The notes beneath the pieces are model-generated. The model was not told where the DNA came from and did not search any database. It saw only the letters and a program-made list of their open reading frames with translations. Below are positions 17,073-25,957 of a DNA stretch of 59,959 nt, one piece after another (positions within the stretch are counted from its first letter, which is position 1; each line of letters begins with the position of its first letter). Source of the DNA: an uncultured Oscillospiraceae bacterium (lineage in GTDB: Bacteria; Bacillota; Clostridia; Oscillospirales; Oscillospiraceae); assembly GCA_900757655.1 (NCBI GenBank), contig CAAEOT010000040.1, positions 1 through 59,959 on the forward strand. Reading direction: 5' to 3'. The position numbers and the translations under genes are program-made.

Positions 17073-17786
17073 ATGAAGATCGTATTGACAGTGGTGCTCG
17101 TCGCCATTTTTCTGGCCGCCGTCTGGGGCGGTTACCGCCGCGGCCTGATCCTCAGCGCCGCACAGCTGGCCGCCATCGTCGTCGCGCTCTACGGCGCGGC
17201 GCTGCTCGCGGGCCTGTTTTCCGACCGGCTCCTGCCGGTGGCGGAGCCGTTTGCCGGCGGGTACTTTGAGGGCCAGCTCGACGTTGTTGCCACCGAGCTG
17301 CCGGATAACGACGCCGGCCTCTCGGGTGAGGACTGGGTCGCTGCGCACCCCGACACTGCGCAGGAATATGCCGAGCAGTGCTTTGCCGCCGCCGGCGTTA
17401 CCGGCCGACCGGCGCAGCGCATGGCCCGCGCCGCGCTCACGATGCGCGACGAGCAGGGCGTCACCCTGCGCGCCGCCATGACGCAGGTCTACTGCGCGCG
17501 GCTGTGCTACGTGCTCGTCACGTCCGTCGGCTTTTTGCTCATCATGCTCATTCTGGCCGCGATCGGCAACCTGCCGAACCTGACCTTCCAACTCCCGAAC
17601 CGGGAGAAGCTCAACGACATTGGCGGCGCCGCCCTCGGCGCGATCAACGGCGTGTGCTTCGGCATCCTGCTGTGCTGGGCATTGCAGTTTGCCGGGCCCG
17701 TCATCGGCCGCGACACCCTCGCGCACACCGCCCTGGCAAAAGCGCTGCTGGCCATCGACGTGCTCACGTTCGGCGTGGGCGTGTGA
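17073..17786 (+). CDS. CvpA-family membrane protein
   Basis: 237 residues. Four hydrophobic helices (about 2-20, 27-48, 145-170 and 185-205) with the CvpA-like opening GGYRRGLI and the later GAINGVCFGILL. A long external loop of about 90 residues separates helices two and three. Family members have been linked to colicin V production and envelope stress, but the molecular role is not established. It lies in the long rightward gene string. Confidence 0.7.
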   Translation: MKIVLTVVLVAIFLAAVWGGYRRGLILSAAQLAAIVVALYGAALLAGLFSDRLLPVAEPFAGGYFEGQLDVVATELPDNDAGLSGEDWVAAHPDTAQEYAEQCFAAAGVTGRPAQRMARAALTMRDEQGVTLRAAMTQVYCARLCYVLVTSVGFLLIMLILAAIGNLPNLTFQLPNREKLNDIGGAALGAINGVCFGILLCWALQFAGPVIGRDTLAHTALAKALLAIDVLTFGVGV

Positions 17787-17825
17787 CCGGCGTGCACGGA
17801 ATCTATCGAACAGGAGAACCAAGCT

Positions 17826-20207
17826 ATGCAGCCTACACTCTGCTCCCGCTGCAAGAAAAACGTAGCGGTGATTTTTATCACACGAATCGAAAACGGCGAG
17901 TCCCATAACGAGGGCCTGTGCCTGCGCTGCGCGCGTGAGCTGCACATCAAGCCCGTCGATGAGATGATGGAAAAGCTCGGCATCGCGGATGCCGATCTCG
18001 ACAATCTCACCGGCGACGTGGCGGAAATGCTCGGCAGCATGGGCATGCTCGGCGGCGACGGTGCGCCCGACACGGACGCCGACGCCTCCGACGCTGACAC
18101 GGACGAGGACGACGGTAAGACCGCGACCTTCCCGTTTCTCAACCGCCTCTTTAACCAGAACCCGCCTCCGGCGGCCGATTCCGCCGCCGCGGCCGAGCCG
18201 CCGCATCCGGACAGCGCCGCGGCTGACAAACGCTCTGCGGCTCCGCGCAAGCTCAAGTTCCTCAATAATTACTGCATCGACCTCACGCAGCGCGCCCGCG
18301 ACGGCAAGCTCGATGCCATGGTCGGCCGCGCCGAGGAGCTCGAGCGCGTCATCCAGATCCTCAACCGCCGCCAGAAGAACAACCCCTGCCTCATCGGCGA
18401 GCCCGGCGTCGGCAAGACGGCCATCGCCGAGGGCCTTGCCCAGCGCATCGCCGAGGGCAACGTGCCGTATAAGCTGCGCGACAAGCAGGTCTATCTGCTC
18501 GACCTCACGGCGCTCGTGGCGGGCACGCAGTTTCGCGGCCAGTTCGAGAGCCGCATGAAGGGCCTCATCGAGGAGATCCGCCGCGTCGGCAACATCATCC
18601 TCGTCATTGACGAGGTGCACAACATCGTCGGCGCGGGCGACGCCGAGGGCAGCATGAACGCCGCCAACATCCTCAAGCCTGCGCTCTCGCGCGGCGAGAT
18701 CCAGGTCATCGGCGCGACGACGTTCGCCGAGTACCGCAAGCACATTGAAAAAGACGCGGCCCTCGAGCGCCGCTTCCAGCCCGTCACGGTGGCCGAGCCG
18801 AGCATCGACGACAGTGTCGAGATCCTCAAGGGCGTGCGCCGCTATTATGAGGACTTCCACGGCGTCGTCATTTCGGACGCCATGTGCCGCCTCGCCGTCG
18901 TGCTCAGCGAGCGCTATATCACCGACCGCTTCCTGCCCGACAAGGCCATCGACCTCATCGACGAGGCCTGCTCGGACGTGAATCTGAAAAATCCCGACCT
19001 CATCCGCGCGGACGAAGTCGAAAAGGAGATCGGCGATTATGCGCGCGAGCGCGAGCTGCTGGCCTCCGCGCCGCCGCAGACCGGCGACGAGCATGACGAG
19101 CAGGAGCTCGACCGCCGCTATGCCCGCATTGCCGAGCTGCGCAGCCGCGAGATGCAGCTGCAGACCGAGCTCGACGCCCTGCGCGCCAAGGGCCGCCCAG
19201 AGCTCACGGCGGATAACCTCGCGCGCATCATCGAGCTCTGGACGAAGATCCCGGCCGCGAGCATCCGCGCCGATGAGTTCGAGCAGCTCGCCGGTCTCGG
19301 CGACCGGCTGCGCGCGCACATCGTCGGCCAGGATGCGGCCATCGACACCGTCTGCGCCGCCATCCGGCGCAACCGCGTCGGCCTGCAGGCCAAGCGCAAG
19401 CCCGTGAGCTTCCTGTTCGTCGGCGGCACCGGCGTCGGCAAGACGGAGCTCGTTAAGCGCCTCGCCGACGAGCTCTTCCACGCGCCCGAGTCGCTCATCC
19501 GGCTCGATATGTCGGAGTTTATGGAGAAGTTCTCCGTCTCGCGCATGATCGGCTCGCCCCCGGGCTACGTCGGCTATGACGAGGCCGGTCAGCTCACGGA
19601 GAAGATCCGCCGCCGCCCGTACTCCGTCGTCCTCTTCGACGAGATCGAAAAGGCGCACCCGGACGTCATGAACCTGCTGCTGCAGATCCTCGACGACGGC
19701 CGCATCACGGACGCGCAGGGCCGCACCGTGAACTTTGAAAACACGGTCATCATCATGACCACGAACGCCGGCAGCAACACGCGCACCGGCACGCTCGGCT
19801 TCGGCCTGAGCGTGGACGATCAGAGCCGCGAGCGCGCACAGCGCGCCCTCAACGAGTTCCTGCGTCCGGAGTTTCTCAACCGCATCGACGAGATCGTCTA
19901 CTTTAACCACCTCACGGAGGAAAACTTCCGCGCCATCGCGTCGCTCATGCTCGACGAGGTGCGCGCCGCCATGGCCGAGCGCGGCATGACCCTGCACTGG
20001 ACGCCTGCCGTCATCGACTATCTTGTCCGTAAGGGCTACAGCGAGACTTACGGTGCGCGCAACCTGCGCCGCACCATCCAGCGCGACGTGGAGGACGCCA
20101 TCGCCACGGCCATTGTCGCGCAGCGCAAGGCCGCCGGAGACATCGGCATCGACGCACAGGATGATCACATCACCGTCACCATTGACGGTAAGGAGGTAAC
20201 CGCATGA
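17826..20207 (+). CDS. ClpE-like AAA+ unfoldase with N-terminal zinc finger
   Basis: 793 residues. An N-terminal zinc finger (Cys6, Cys9, Cys32, Cys35) replaces the usual double Clp-N repeat, as in ClpE. An acidic, Ala/Pro-rich linker (about 75-140) follows, then the first AAA+ domain (Walker A GEPGVGKT at 191-198), a short middle coiled coil (about 400-465) and the second AAA+ domain (Walker A GGTGVGKT near 533). It should unfold proteins for ClpP or act as a disaggregase. No clpP or ctsR is nearby, so partner and regulation are unknown. It overlaps the macrodomain gene by four bases (ATGA). Confidence 0.88.
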   Translation: MQPTLCSRCKKNVAVIFITRIENGESHNEGLCLRCARELHIKPVDEMMEKLGIADADLDNLTGDVAEMLGSMGMLGGDGAPDTDADASDADTDEDDGKTATFPFLNRLFNQNPPPAADSAAAAEPPHPDSAAADKRSAAPRKLKFLNNYCIDLTQRARDGKLDAMVGRAEELERVIQILNRRQKNNPCLIGEPGVGKTAIAEGLAQRIAEGNVPYKLRDKQVYLLDLTALVAGTQFRGQFESRMKGLIEEIRRVGNIILVIDEVHNIVGAGDAEGSMNAANILKPALSRGEIQVIGATTFAEYRKHIEKDAALERRFQPVTVAEPSIDDSVEILKGVRRYYEDFHGVVISDAMCRLAVVLSERYITDRFLPDKAIDLIDEACSDVNLKNPDLIRADEVEKEIGDYARERELLASAPPQTGDEHDEQELDRRYARIAELRSREMQLQTELDALRAKGRPELTADNLARIIELWTKIPAASIRADEFEQLAGLGDRLRAHIVGQDAAIDTVCAAIRRNRVGLQAKRKPVSFLFVGGTGVGKTELVKRLADELFHAPESLIRLDMSEFMEKFSVSRMIGSPPGYVGYDEAGQLTEKIRRRPYSVVLFDEIEKAHPDVMNLLLQILDDGRITDAQGRTVNFENTVIIMTTNAGSNTRTGTLGFGLSVDDQSRERAQRALNEFLRPEFLNRIDEIVYFNHLTEENFRAIASLMLDEVRAAMAERGMTLHWTPAVIDYLVRKGYSETYGARNLRRTIQRDVEDAIATAIVAQRKAAGDIGIDAQDDHITVTIDGKEVTA

Positions 20208-20725
20208 ACCGTTTCGAAGTCATTCAGGGCGACATCACGAAGTCCGACGTCGACGCCATCGTCAACGCTGCCAACTGCTCACTGCTCGGCGGCGGCGGGG
20301 TGGACGGCGCCATCCACATGGCTGCCGGCACCGGTCTGCTCAATGAGTGCCGCGGCCTCAACGGCTGCAAGACCGGCGAGGCGAAGATCACGCGCGGCTA
20401 CCGTTTGCCGGCGCGCCACGTCATCCACACGCCCGGCCCCCGCTGGCGCGACGGGCAGCACGGTGAGCCTGAGCTGCTGGCCAATTGCTACCGCAACAGC
20501 CTGCGCCTTGCGAGCGAGAACGGCTGCCGCACGGTCGATTTCCCGTCCATCAGTACGGGCATCTATCATTTTCCGCTCAATCAGGCGGCGGAGATCGCCG
20601 TGCGCGAGATCACGGCTTACCTCGCCGACCATCCCGAGATCACGCGCGTGCGCATGGTCTGCTTTGACAGCCGCACCCGCGCCGCGTACGAGGCCGCGCT
20701 GGCCGCGCAGGAATGCGCCGGCTGA
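20204..20725 (+). CDS. Macrodomain O-acetyl-ADP-ribose deacetylase
   Basis: 173 residues, a single macrodomain. Visible motifs are QGDITKSDVDAIVNAAN, GGGGVDGAIH and PSISTGIYHFP, which build the ADP-ribose pocket of the YmdB/MacroD class. It likely removes acetyl from O-acetyl-ADP-ribose or mono-ADP-ribose from proteins. Translationally coupled at both ends: four bases overlap with the Clp gene and 13 with the synthase gene. No ADP-ribosyltransferase or sirtuin is nearby. Confidence 0.88.
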   Translation: MNRFEVIQGDITKSDVDAIVNAANCSLLGGGGVDGAIHMAAGTGLLNECRGLNGCKTGEAKITRGYRLPARHVIHTPGPRWRDGQHGEPELLANCYRNSLRLASENGCRTVDFPSISTGIYHFPLNQAAEIAVREITAYLADHPEITRVRMVCFDSRTRAAYEAALAAQECAG

Positions 20726-21600
20726 CGCTCACCGTCACGCCGGAGCAGGCTGGCCGCACGGTCAAAAGCCTGCTCCGGCGTGAACTGCGCATGGTCGACG
20801 GGGCCATTGCCCGCATCAAGACCGTGCCGGACGGCATCTGCATCAACGGCGCGCACGCCCGCACCGTCGATTGCGTGCAGGCAGGGGATACCCTCACCGT
20901 GCGCATCGATGACAAGCGCTCCGGCGGCCGCTTCCCACCCGTGGCCGTGCCGCTGGATATCCTGTATCAGGACGCTGACCTGCTCGCGCTCAATAAGCCC
21001 GCCGGCATGGCCGTGCACGGCGGGTACGACCGCGGCGATCCCACGGTTGCCAATGCACTTGCCGCTTACCTCGGGCCCGACGCGGTTTTTCACCCCGTCA
21101 ACCGGCTCGACCGTGGCACGTCCGGCGTCATGCTCGTCGCCCGCAGTGGCTACGTGCACGACCGGCTGCGCCGCGTGCTGCACACCGACGGCTTTCGGCG
21201 CACGTATCTCGCCGTTGCCTGTGGTACCGGCCTGCCGGTAAGCGGCACCATTGACCTGCCCATCGCCCGCGCGGACGACGGCACCACCCGCCGCACCACC
21301 GCGCCGGACGGTCAGCCGTCCGTCACGGACTACACCGTGCTCGCCGAGCGGGACGGGTACACGCTCCTGCGTGTCCTGCCGCGCACCGGCCGCACGCACC
21401 AGATCCGCGTCCACTTCGCCGCGCTTGGCCATCCGCTGCTCGGCGATGCACTCTACGGCGGCGATGCGTCCCTGCTCGCGCGCCCCGCGCTGCATTCGGC
21501 CGTGGCCGATCTCACGCAGCCCGTCACCGGGCATCCCCTGCACATTACCGCGCCGGTCCCGGAGGACCTGCGCGCGTTTGGTTTTGAGAGGTACTTATGA
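20713..21600 (+). CDS. RluA/RluD-family pseudouridine synthase
   Basis: 295 residues. An S4-like N-terminal region (about 1-70) precedes the synthase domain with HPVNRLDRGTSG (catalytic Asp), LNKPAGMAVHG and GRTHQIRVH. It isomerises uridine in rRNA or tRNA; the exact site cannot be read from the sequence. It overlaps the macrodomain gene upstream by 13 bases and the rhomboid gene downstream by four. Confidence 0.9.
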   Translation: MRRLTLTVTPEQAGRTVKSLLRRELRMVDGAIARIKTVPDGICINGAHARTVDCVQAGDTLTVRIDDKRSGGRFPPVAVPLDILYQDADLLALNKPAGMAVHGGYDRGDPTVANALAAYLGPDAVFHPVNRLDRGTSGVMLVARSGYVHDRLRRVLHTDGFRRTYLAVACGTGLPVSGTIDLPIARADDGTTRRTTAPDGQPSVTDYTVLAERDGYTLLRVLPRTGRTHQIRVHFAALGHPLLGDALYGGDASLLARPALHSAVADLTQPVTGHPLHITAPVPEDLRAFGFERYL

Positions 21601-22181
21601 AGAAACATTCCATCACGATCCTGTATAATTCGCCCGTCATCCTTACGTTCGCGCTGCTGAGCCTGCTCGCGCTCGGCCTCGGCAAGCTCACCGACGGCTG
21701 GACGACGCAGAACCTCTTTTGCGTCTATCGCTCGTCGCTGACGGACTGGCTGACCTACCCACGCTTTTTCCTGCACGTGCTCGGCCACCCGGATTTCGCC
21801 GCCTACTGCAGCAACATCGTCATGCTGCTCGTCGTTGGCCCAACGGCGGAGGAGCGCTTCGGCGGCAAGCGCATTCTGCTCGCCATCGCGCTCACGGCGC
21901 TCGTCACGGGGCTGGTGCTCTGGTTCTTCTTCCCGAACAGCGTGCTCATGGGCGCTTCCGGCGTCGTGTTTATGCTCATCGTGCTCGCGTCGTTTGCCGG
22001 CATGCGCACCGGCACCATCCCGCTCACACTCATCCTCGTGCTCATCCTCTACCTCGGCAGCGAGATCTTTCAGGCCGTCACCGGCACGGCCGGCCTCGCC
22101 CAGCTCACGCACATTGCCGGCGGCGTGCTCGGCATGATCTTCGGCTTCACGTGGAGTCGCGGAAAGCGGGCGGTGCGATGA
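21597..22181 (+). CDS. Rhomboid-family intramembrane serine protease
   Basis: 194 residues with six hydrophobic segments. The catalytic pair is visible: Ser121 in GASG and His172 in THIAGG in the last helix. An HPDFAAYCSNI segment in the second helix fits the HxxxN-type oxyanion region. It should cleave membrane helices of unknown clients. It overlaps both neighbours by four bases (ATGA). Confidence 0.8.
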   Translation: MKKHSITILYNSPVILTFALLSLLALGLGKLTDGWTTQNLFCVYRSSLTDWLTYPRFFLHVLGHPDFAAYCSNIVMLLVVGPTAEERFGGKRILLAIALTALVTGLVLWFFFPNSVLMGASGVVFMLIVLASFAGMRTGTIPLTLILVLILYLGSEIFQAVTGTAGLAQLTHIAGGVLGMIFGFTWSRGKRAVR

Positions 22182-22618
22182 ACATTCTGGTCAGTGCCTG
22201 CCTGCTCGGCGTTGCCTGCCGGTATGACGGCGTGTCGAAAGGCCTTCCCGACGGCGTTTTGCGAGAGCTTATGGCTCGGCACACGCTTGTGCCCGCCTGT
22301 CCGGAGCAGCTCGGCGGCCTGCCGACGCCGCGCGCTCCGTCCGAGCGGCAGGGCAGCCGCATCGTCATGCGCACCGGCGCCGACGTCACGGACGCTTATA
22401 CCCGCGGCGCGCAGCAGACGCTCGCGCTCGCCCAGCGTTTCGGCTGCACAGCCGCGCTGCTCAAGCAGCGCAGCCCCTCGTGCGGCTGCGGCGAGATCTA
22501 TGACGGCACCTTCACCGGCACGCTCACGCCCGGAGACGGCGTCACCGCCGCGTGCCTGACCGCGCACGGCATCCGCGTCTACGGGGAGGACGATGTGGCG
22601 GAGCTGCTGGAATTGTAA
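22178..22618 (+). CDS. DUF523 domain protein
   Basis: 146 residues. It opens NILVSACLLGVACRYDG and contains the family motifs CPEQLGGLPTPR and LKQRSPSCGCGEIYDG with clustered cysteines. DUF523 proteins are widespread in Firmicutes and possibly bind metal or an Fe-S cluster; their biochemical role is not known. Its ATG overlaps the rhomboid stop (ATGA). It is the last gene of the long string before the terminator at 22645. Confidence 0.85.
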   Translation: MNILVSACLLGVACRYDGVSKGLPDGVLRELMARHTLVPACPEQLGGLPTPRAPSERQGSRIVMRTGADVTDAYTRGAQQTLALAQRFGCTAALLKQRSPSCGCGEIYDGTFTGTLTPGDGVTAACLTAHGIRVYGEDDVAELLEL

Positions 22619-22644
22619 TTATGTAAACCGAATTATGTAAACTT

Positions 22645-22674
22645 GCAGCGCACTTCCCGGTGCGCTGCTTTTTT
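22645..22674 (+). terminator. Terminator ending the 11-kb gene string
   Basis: Nine-bp stem GCAGCGCAC/GTGCGCTGC with a TTCCCG loop, followed by T6. Confidence 0.88.
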
Positions 22675-22719
22675 GTATGTCACAGAAACTTAAAAAAGTT
22701 GAAATCGCTGCGAAAACCA

Positions 22720-22747
22720 TTGAAAAATCACCGCTGTCCGGTATAAT
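22720..22747 (+). promoter_or_regulatory. Promoter of the SLH L,D-transpeptidase gene
   Basis: TTGAAA (22720-22725), 16-bp spacer, TATAAT (22742-22747), 30 bases before GGAGGAG. Confidence 0.75.
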
Positions 22748-22790
22748 GGGATCATGCTATATCCCACAGGAAAATATGGAGGAGAAAACC

Positions 22791-24698
22791 ATGCGCAAAC
22801 GCTTTTTGTCCCTGCTGCTCGTGCTCGCGTGCGTGCTGACGCTGGCCGTCATGCCGGTCATCGCCGCAGAGTCGGAGCCTGTACAGCCCTCGGCCGCCGC
22901 GTCGGAGCCCGCCGTCCCCACCGAGCCGACTGCACCGACTGCTCCCACCGAGCCGACGGTACCGACCGCTCCCACACAGCCCGCCGAACCCAGCCCGGAG
23001 CCCACGCCGTCCGGCCCGTGGTATCAGGCGGCGATGGACTTTGCCCGCGATCACGGCATTCTCGTCGGTGACGTGAGCGGCGACATGCTGCCGGGCAATA
23101 ACGCCCCGCGTGCCCAGATGGCCGCCATGCTCGTGCGCGTGTTCGGCTGCACGGCGGGCAAGGATATTACGCATTTTTCGGATGTAGACGCTGCCGCCTG
23201 GTACTATCCGGAGCTGAGCGCCGCCGCGCAGATGAACATCTTCAGCGGCTGTGGTGACGGCACCATGGGCCCGGACCGCAATATCAACCGTCAGGAGGCC
23301 ATGTCCGTCATCGCCCGCGCTTTCGCCGTGGCGGACGGCACGGCCGCCGATATTGCCGCGTTCTCGGACGCTTCCGCTGTCAGCGACTGGGCGGTTGCCT
23401 CGGTGGCCGGCCTGGTCAAGGCCGGCATCGTCAGCGGCGACGCTGGCCGCCTGAACCCCACGGCCGGCATCACCCGCGCCGAGATCGCGCAGATGCTCTA
23501 TGAGCTTGACCTGCAGTTTTGCTCCGATGCCGGCGCGCTTCCGGCCTCCGGCCGCGTCGTCTACACCGGCACGCAGCCCCTGACGGCGGGCACCTTCACC
23601 GGTACGCTTTACCTCGGCGGCGCCGCCGGGCGCGACCTTGGCAGCCTGAATGTCACCGGTACGCTCGTCGTGCGCACCGACCCGAACGGCACCGTCACCG
23701 CCGGCGGCACGGTCGACACGCTCGCCGTCGCGGCCGAGGGCACGACCGTCGCGGGCACCGGCCATGCCGGTCTCGTGTGCCTGCTCGCGCGCGGCTGCAC
23801 CGTCTCGCTCGCGGCCGACAAGACCGATGCGGAGTATGACCCCATGCTCCGCGGCGTTGACACACTCACGACCGACCCCGTGCCCGCGCTCTCTCCGGAG
23901 TGCCGCGCCGTCGACCTGTATGTGACCTACCGCCATTTCCCGTCGGAATATCAGACCGCGCCGGGTGAAGCGACCCTCATCTGGTCTGTGGACGGCGTGC
24001 AGCAGCCCACGCGTCACTACACGCTCGACGGCAAGTCCATCACGCCGGGCTTCCACGTGGAAGAGTCCGTCTGGAAGCGCGACATGCCCACCCAGCACAC
24101 GGTCGAGATCCTCTTCCTGTGCGGCACGGACGCCATCCGCACCACGTTCGTCGTCCCGGTCAACAACTACACGGACGCGGAATATGATCAGCTCCTCAGC
24201 GCGCAGTACCCGTATAAGCTCGAGGTCGTGCGCAACCAGTGCACGGTGCTCGTGTACGGTCTGGACATGAGCGGCGATTACTCCATTCTCTATCACGCCT
24301 TCGTCTGCGGCCCCGGTCAGACCACACCCATCGGCACGTTCCGCACGCCGTTCAAGGCGGCGTGGCACCCGCTCATGGGCTGCTGGGGTCAGTACTGCAC
24401 ACAGATCACGGGCAACTATCTCTTCCACTCCTCGCCGTACAACAGTCCGAATAAGAACGACCTGTCCTACCGGCTGTATAACCAGCTCGGCACGGTCTGC
24501 TCGCACGGCTGCGTGCGCCTGACGGTGGCGGATGCCAAGTGGATCTACGACAACTGTCCCCTCGGCACCACGGTGTCGATCTACAACGCCTCGTCCCTCC
24601 CGGTGCCGAAGCCGTCGGCCCCGTGGCTGGACATCTCCAGCCCGAACCGCGGCTGGGACCCGACGGATCCCGACCCGGCAAACCCCTGGAACAAGTAA
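22791..24698 (+). CDS. SLH-domain L,D-transpeptidase
   Basis: 635 residues. Signal peptide (1-24), a low-complexity Thr/Pro/Ala/Glu linker (about 30-72), then two or three SLH repeats (about 74-245), a beta-helix-like Gly/Thr/Val-rich stretch (about 255-350), an Ig-like region and a C-terminal YkuD catalytic domain with HGCVRL (His572, Cys574). It should form 3-3 or attach proteins to peptidoglycan while tethered by its SLH repeats. GGAGGAG precedes the ATG by seven bases; an earlier in-frame ATG at 22677 precedes the promoter and is rejected. Confidence 0.87.
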   Translation: MRKRFLSLLLVLACVLTLAVMPVIAAESEPVQPSAAASEPAVPTEPTAPTAPTEPTVPTAPTQPAEPSPEPTPSGPWYQAAMDFARDHGILVGDVSGDMLPGNNAPRAQMAAMLVRVFGCTAGKDITHFSDVDAAAWYYPELSAAAQMNIFSGCGDGTMGPDRNINRQEAMSVIARAFAVADGTAADIAAFSDASAVSDWAVASVAGLVKAGIVSGDAGRLNPTAGITRAEIAQMLYELDLQFCSDAGALPASGRVVYTGTQPLTAGTFTGTLYLGGAAGRDLGSLNVTGTLVVRTDPNGTVTAGGTVDTLAVAAEGTTVAGTGHAGLVCLLARGCTVSLAADKTDAEYDPMLRGVDTLTTDPVPALSPECRAVDLYVTYRHFPSEYQTAPGEATLIWSVDGVQQPTRHYTLDGKSITPGFHVEESVWKRDMPTQHTVEILFLCGTDAIRTTFVVPVNNYTDAEYDQLLSAQYPYKLEVVRNQCTVLVYGLDMSGDYSILYHAFVCGPGQTTPIGTFRTPFKAAWHPLMGCWGQYCTQITGNYLFHSSPYNSPNKNDLSYRLYNQLGTVCSHGCVRLTVADAKWIYDNCPLGTTVSIYNASSLPVPKPSAPWLDISSPNRGWDPTDPDPANPWNK

Positions 24699-24715
24699 GC
24701 CATACCAAAACACAT

Positions 24716-24746
24716 CCCCCGGAGCGTCTGCTCCGGGGGGTGTTTT
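24716..24746 (+). terminator. Terminator of the SLH L,D-transpeptidase gene
   Basis: Ten-bp stem CCCCCGGAGC/GCTCCGGGGG with loop GTCT, then GGTGTTTT. It shares its stem with the terminator at 3714-3745. Confidence 0.8.
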
Positions 24747-25110
24747 CATGCCGGCTGCGGATACTGCGCGCGGGCGATGCGGATGAAGTCCGCCAGCACG
24801 CTCCATGGGTGGCGCGCTTTGCGTAGCCGAAGCTGATGGGGTAGGCCATCGTGTCCGGCATGCGCAGCATCTCCAGCCGGCCGTGCGGCTGCGCGGCCAA
24901 CAGCAGCCGCGCCAGATTCTCGGGGCAGAAGCACGCACCCACGCTCCGCGCGCACAGCTCGAGCAGCGTCTCGACGTTGCTCGACTCGGCCCGTACCTCC
25001 GGCACGAACCCGGCGCGCCGGAGCAGAGCCTGCTGGCCGCGTGCTATCTCTACCTGATCCCGCTGTGCTCGCTCGTCTGGAAGCTCCTGCGCCGCCGGCG
25101 TGTTACCGCC
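24747..25110 (-). pseudogene. Remnant of a LysR-type transcription regulator
   Basis: Minus strand. One frame reads ALLRRAGFVPEVRAESS, VETLLELCA, GACFCPENLARLL and PISFGYAK, which is the C-terminal half of a LysR effector-binding domain. Near 24825 the frame breaks; the next frame continues ARHPWSVLADFIRIARAQYP to a stop at 24747-24749, the expected C-terminus. A single missing base explains it. The DNA-binding domain and first half of the effector domain are absent: the gene is cut at about 25110, where the murI promoter begins. No ribosome site or start fits. Confidence 0.75.
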
Positions 25111-25114
25111 TGAC

Positions 25115-25142
25115 TTGAAAAGTGCGCCGAATGTGGTACAAT
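25115..25142 (+). promoter_or_regulatory. Promoter of murI
   Basis: TTGAAA (25115-25120), 16-bp spacer, TACAAT (25137-25142), directly at the edge of the LysR remnant. Confidence 0.7.
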
Positions 25143-25183
25143 AGATGCATTCTGTACTGCATCCTGGAAAGGAGGGGCATGCC

Positions 25184-25951
25184 ATGGAGCGGACGGAGCT
25201 TCCGATCGCGGTGTTTGATTCCGGCCTCGGCGGCATCAGTGTCCTGCGCGCGCTCGTGCAGCGCCTGCCTGGGGAGGACTTTCTCTATTTCGGCGACTCG
25301 GCCAACGCCCCATACGGCGTGCGCCCGGCTGAGGAGGTCCGCCGCCTGACGCAGGACGTCATCGCCCGGCTGTATGACCGCGGCATCAAGGCCGCTGTTA
25401 TCGCCTGCAACACGGCTACGAGCGCGGCCATCGGCCCGCTGCGCGCTGCCTTTCCGGATATCCCCGTCATCGGCATCGAGCCGGCGCTCAAGCCCGCCGT
25501 GGCGCACCACCGGCGTGTGCTCGTGCTGGCCACGCCCCTGACGCTGCGGGAGGAGAAGTTCGCCGCACTCATGCAGCAGTGCGCCGGCTGCGCCGAGATC
25601 ACGCCGCTGCCGTGCCCGGAGCTGGTGGAGTTCGTCGAGCGGGGCGAGCTCGATTCACCCGCGCTCACGGCCTACCTCGCGCGACAGCTCGGCCCCTATG
25701 CCGGCCGCGTGGACGCGGCCGTGCTCGGCTGCACGCATTTCCCGTTTGCCCGCCGGGCCATCCGCGCCGCCCTCGGCGGTGCGGCCGCGCTCTATGACGG
25801 CAGCGACGGCACCGCCCGCGAAACGCTGCGCCAGCTCGTGCGCCGCGGCTGGATCCGCGGCGGCAGCCGCGGCATTGTCACACTGGAAAACAGCCGCCCG
25901 TCTGAGCTGCCGCTCAGCCGCCGGCTGCTCGCCCTGCCCCGGGAGGACTGA
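25184..25951 (+). CDS. murI: Glutamate racemase
   Basis: 255 residues. Begins with PIAVFDSGLGGISVL, and the two catalytic cysteines are present in ACNTATS and GCTHFP. It makes D-glutamate for peptidoglycan in the cytoplasm. The ATG at 25184 has GGAGGGG six bases upstream; the upstream in-frame ATG at 25145 lacks a site. It is followed six bases later by the MBL hydrolase gene. Confidence 0.94.
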   Translation: MERTELPIAVFDSGLGGISVLRALVQRLPGEDFLYFGDSANAPYGVRPAEEVRRLTQDVIARLYDRGIKAAVIACNTATSAAIGPLRAAFPDIPVIGIEPALKPAVAHHRRVLVLATPLTLREEKFAALMQQCAGCAEITPLPCPELVEFVERGELDSPALTAYLARQLGPYAGRVDAAVLGCTHFPFARRAIRAALGGAAALYDGSDGTARETLRQLVRRGWIRGGSRGIVTLENSRPSELPLSRRLLALPRED

Positions 25952-25957
25952 CGGTCT

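Noticed and set aside
17046..20168. Thousand-codon antisense frame opposite cvpA and the Clp gene
   Set aside because: Same GC-driven shadow; no start signal or recognisable domain.
24805..25113. Rightward gene ending just before murI
   Set aside because: It lies opposite the LysR remnant, which has recognisable family sequence; no ribosome site precedes it.
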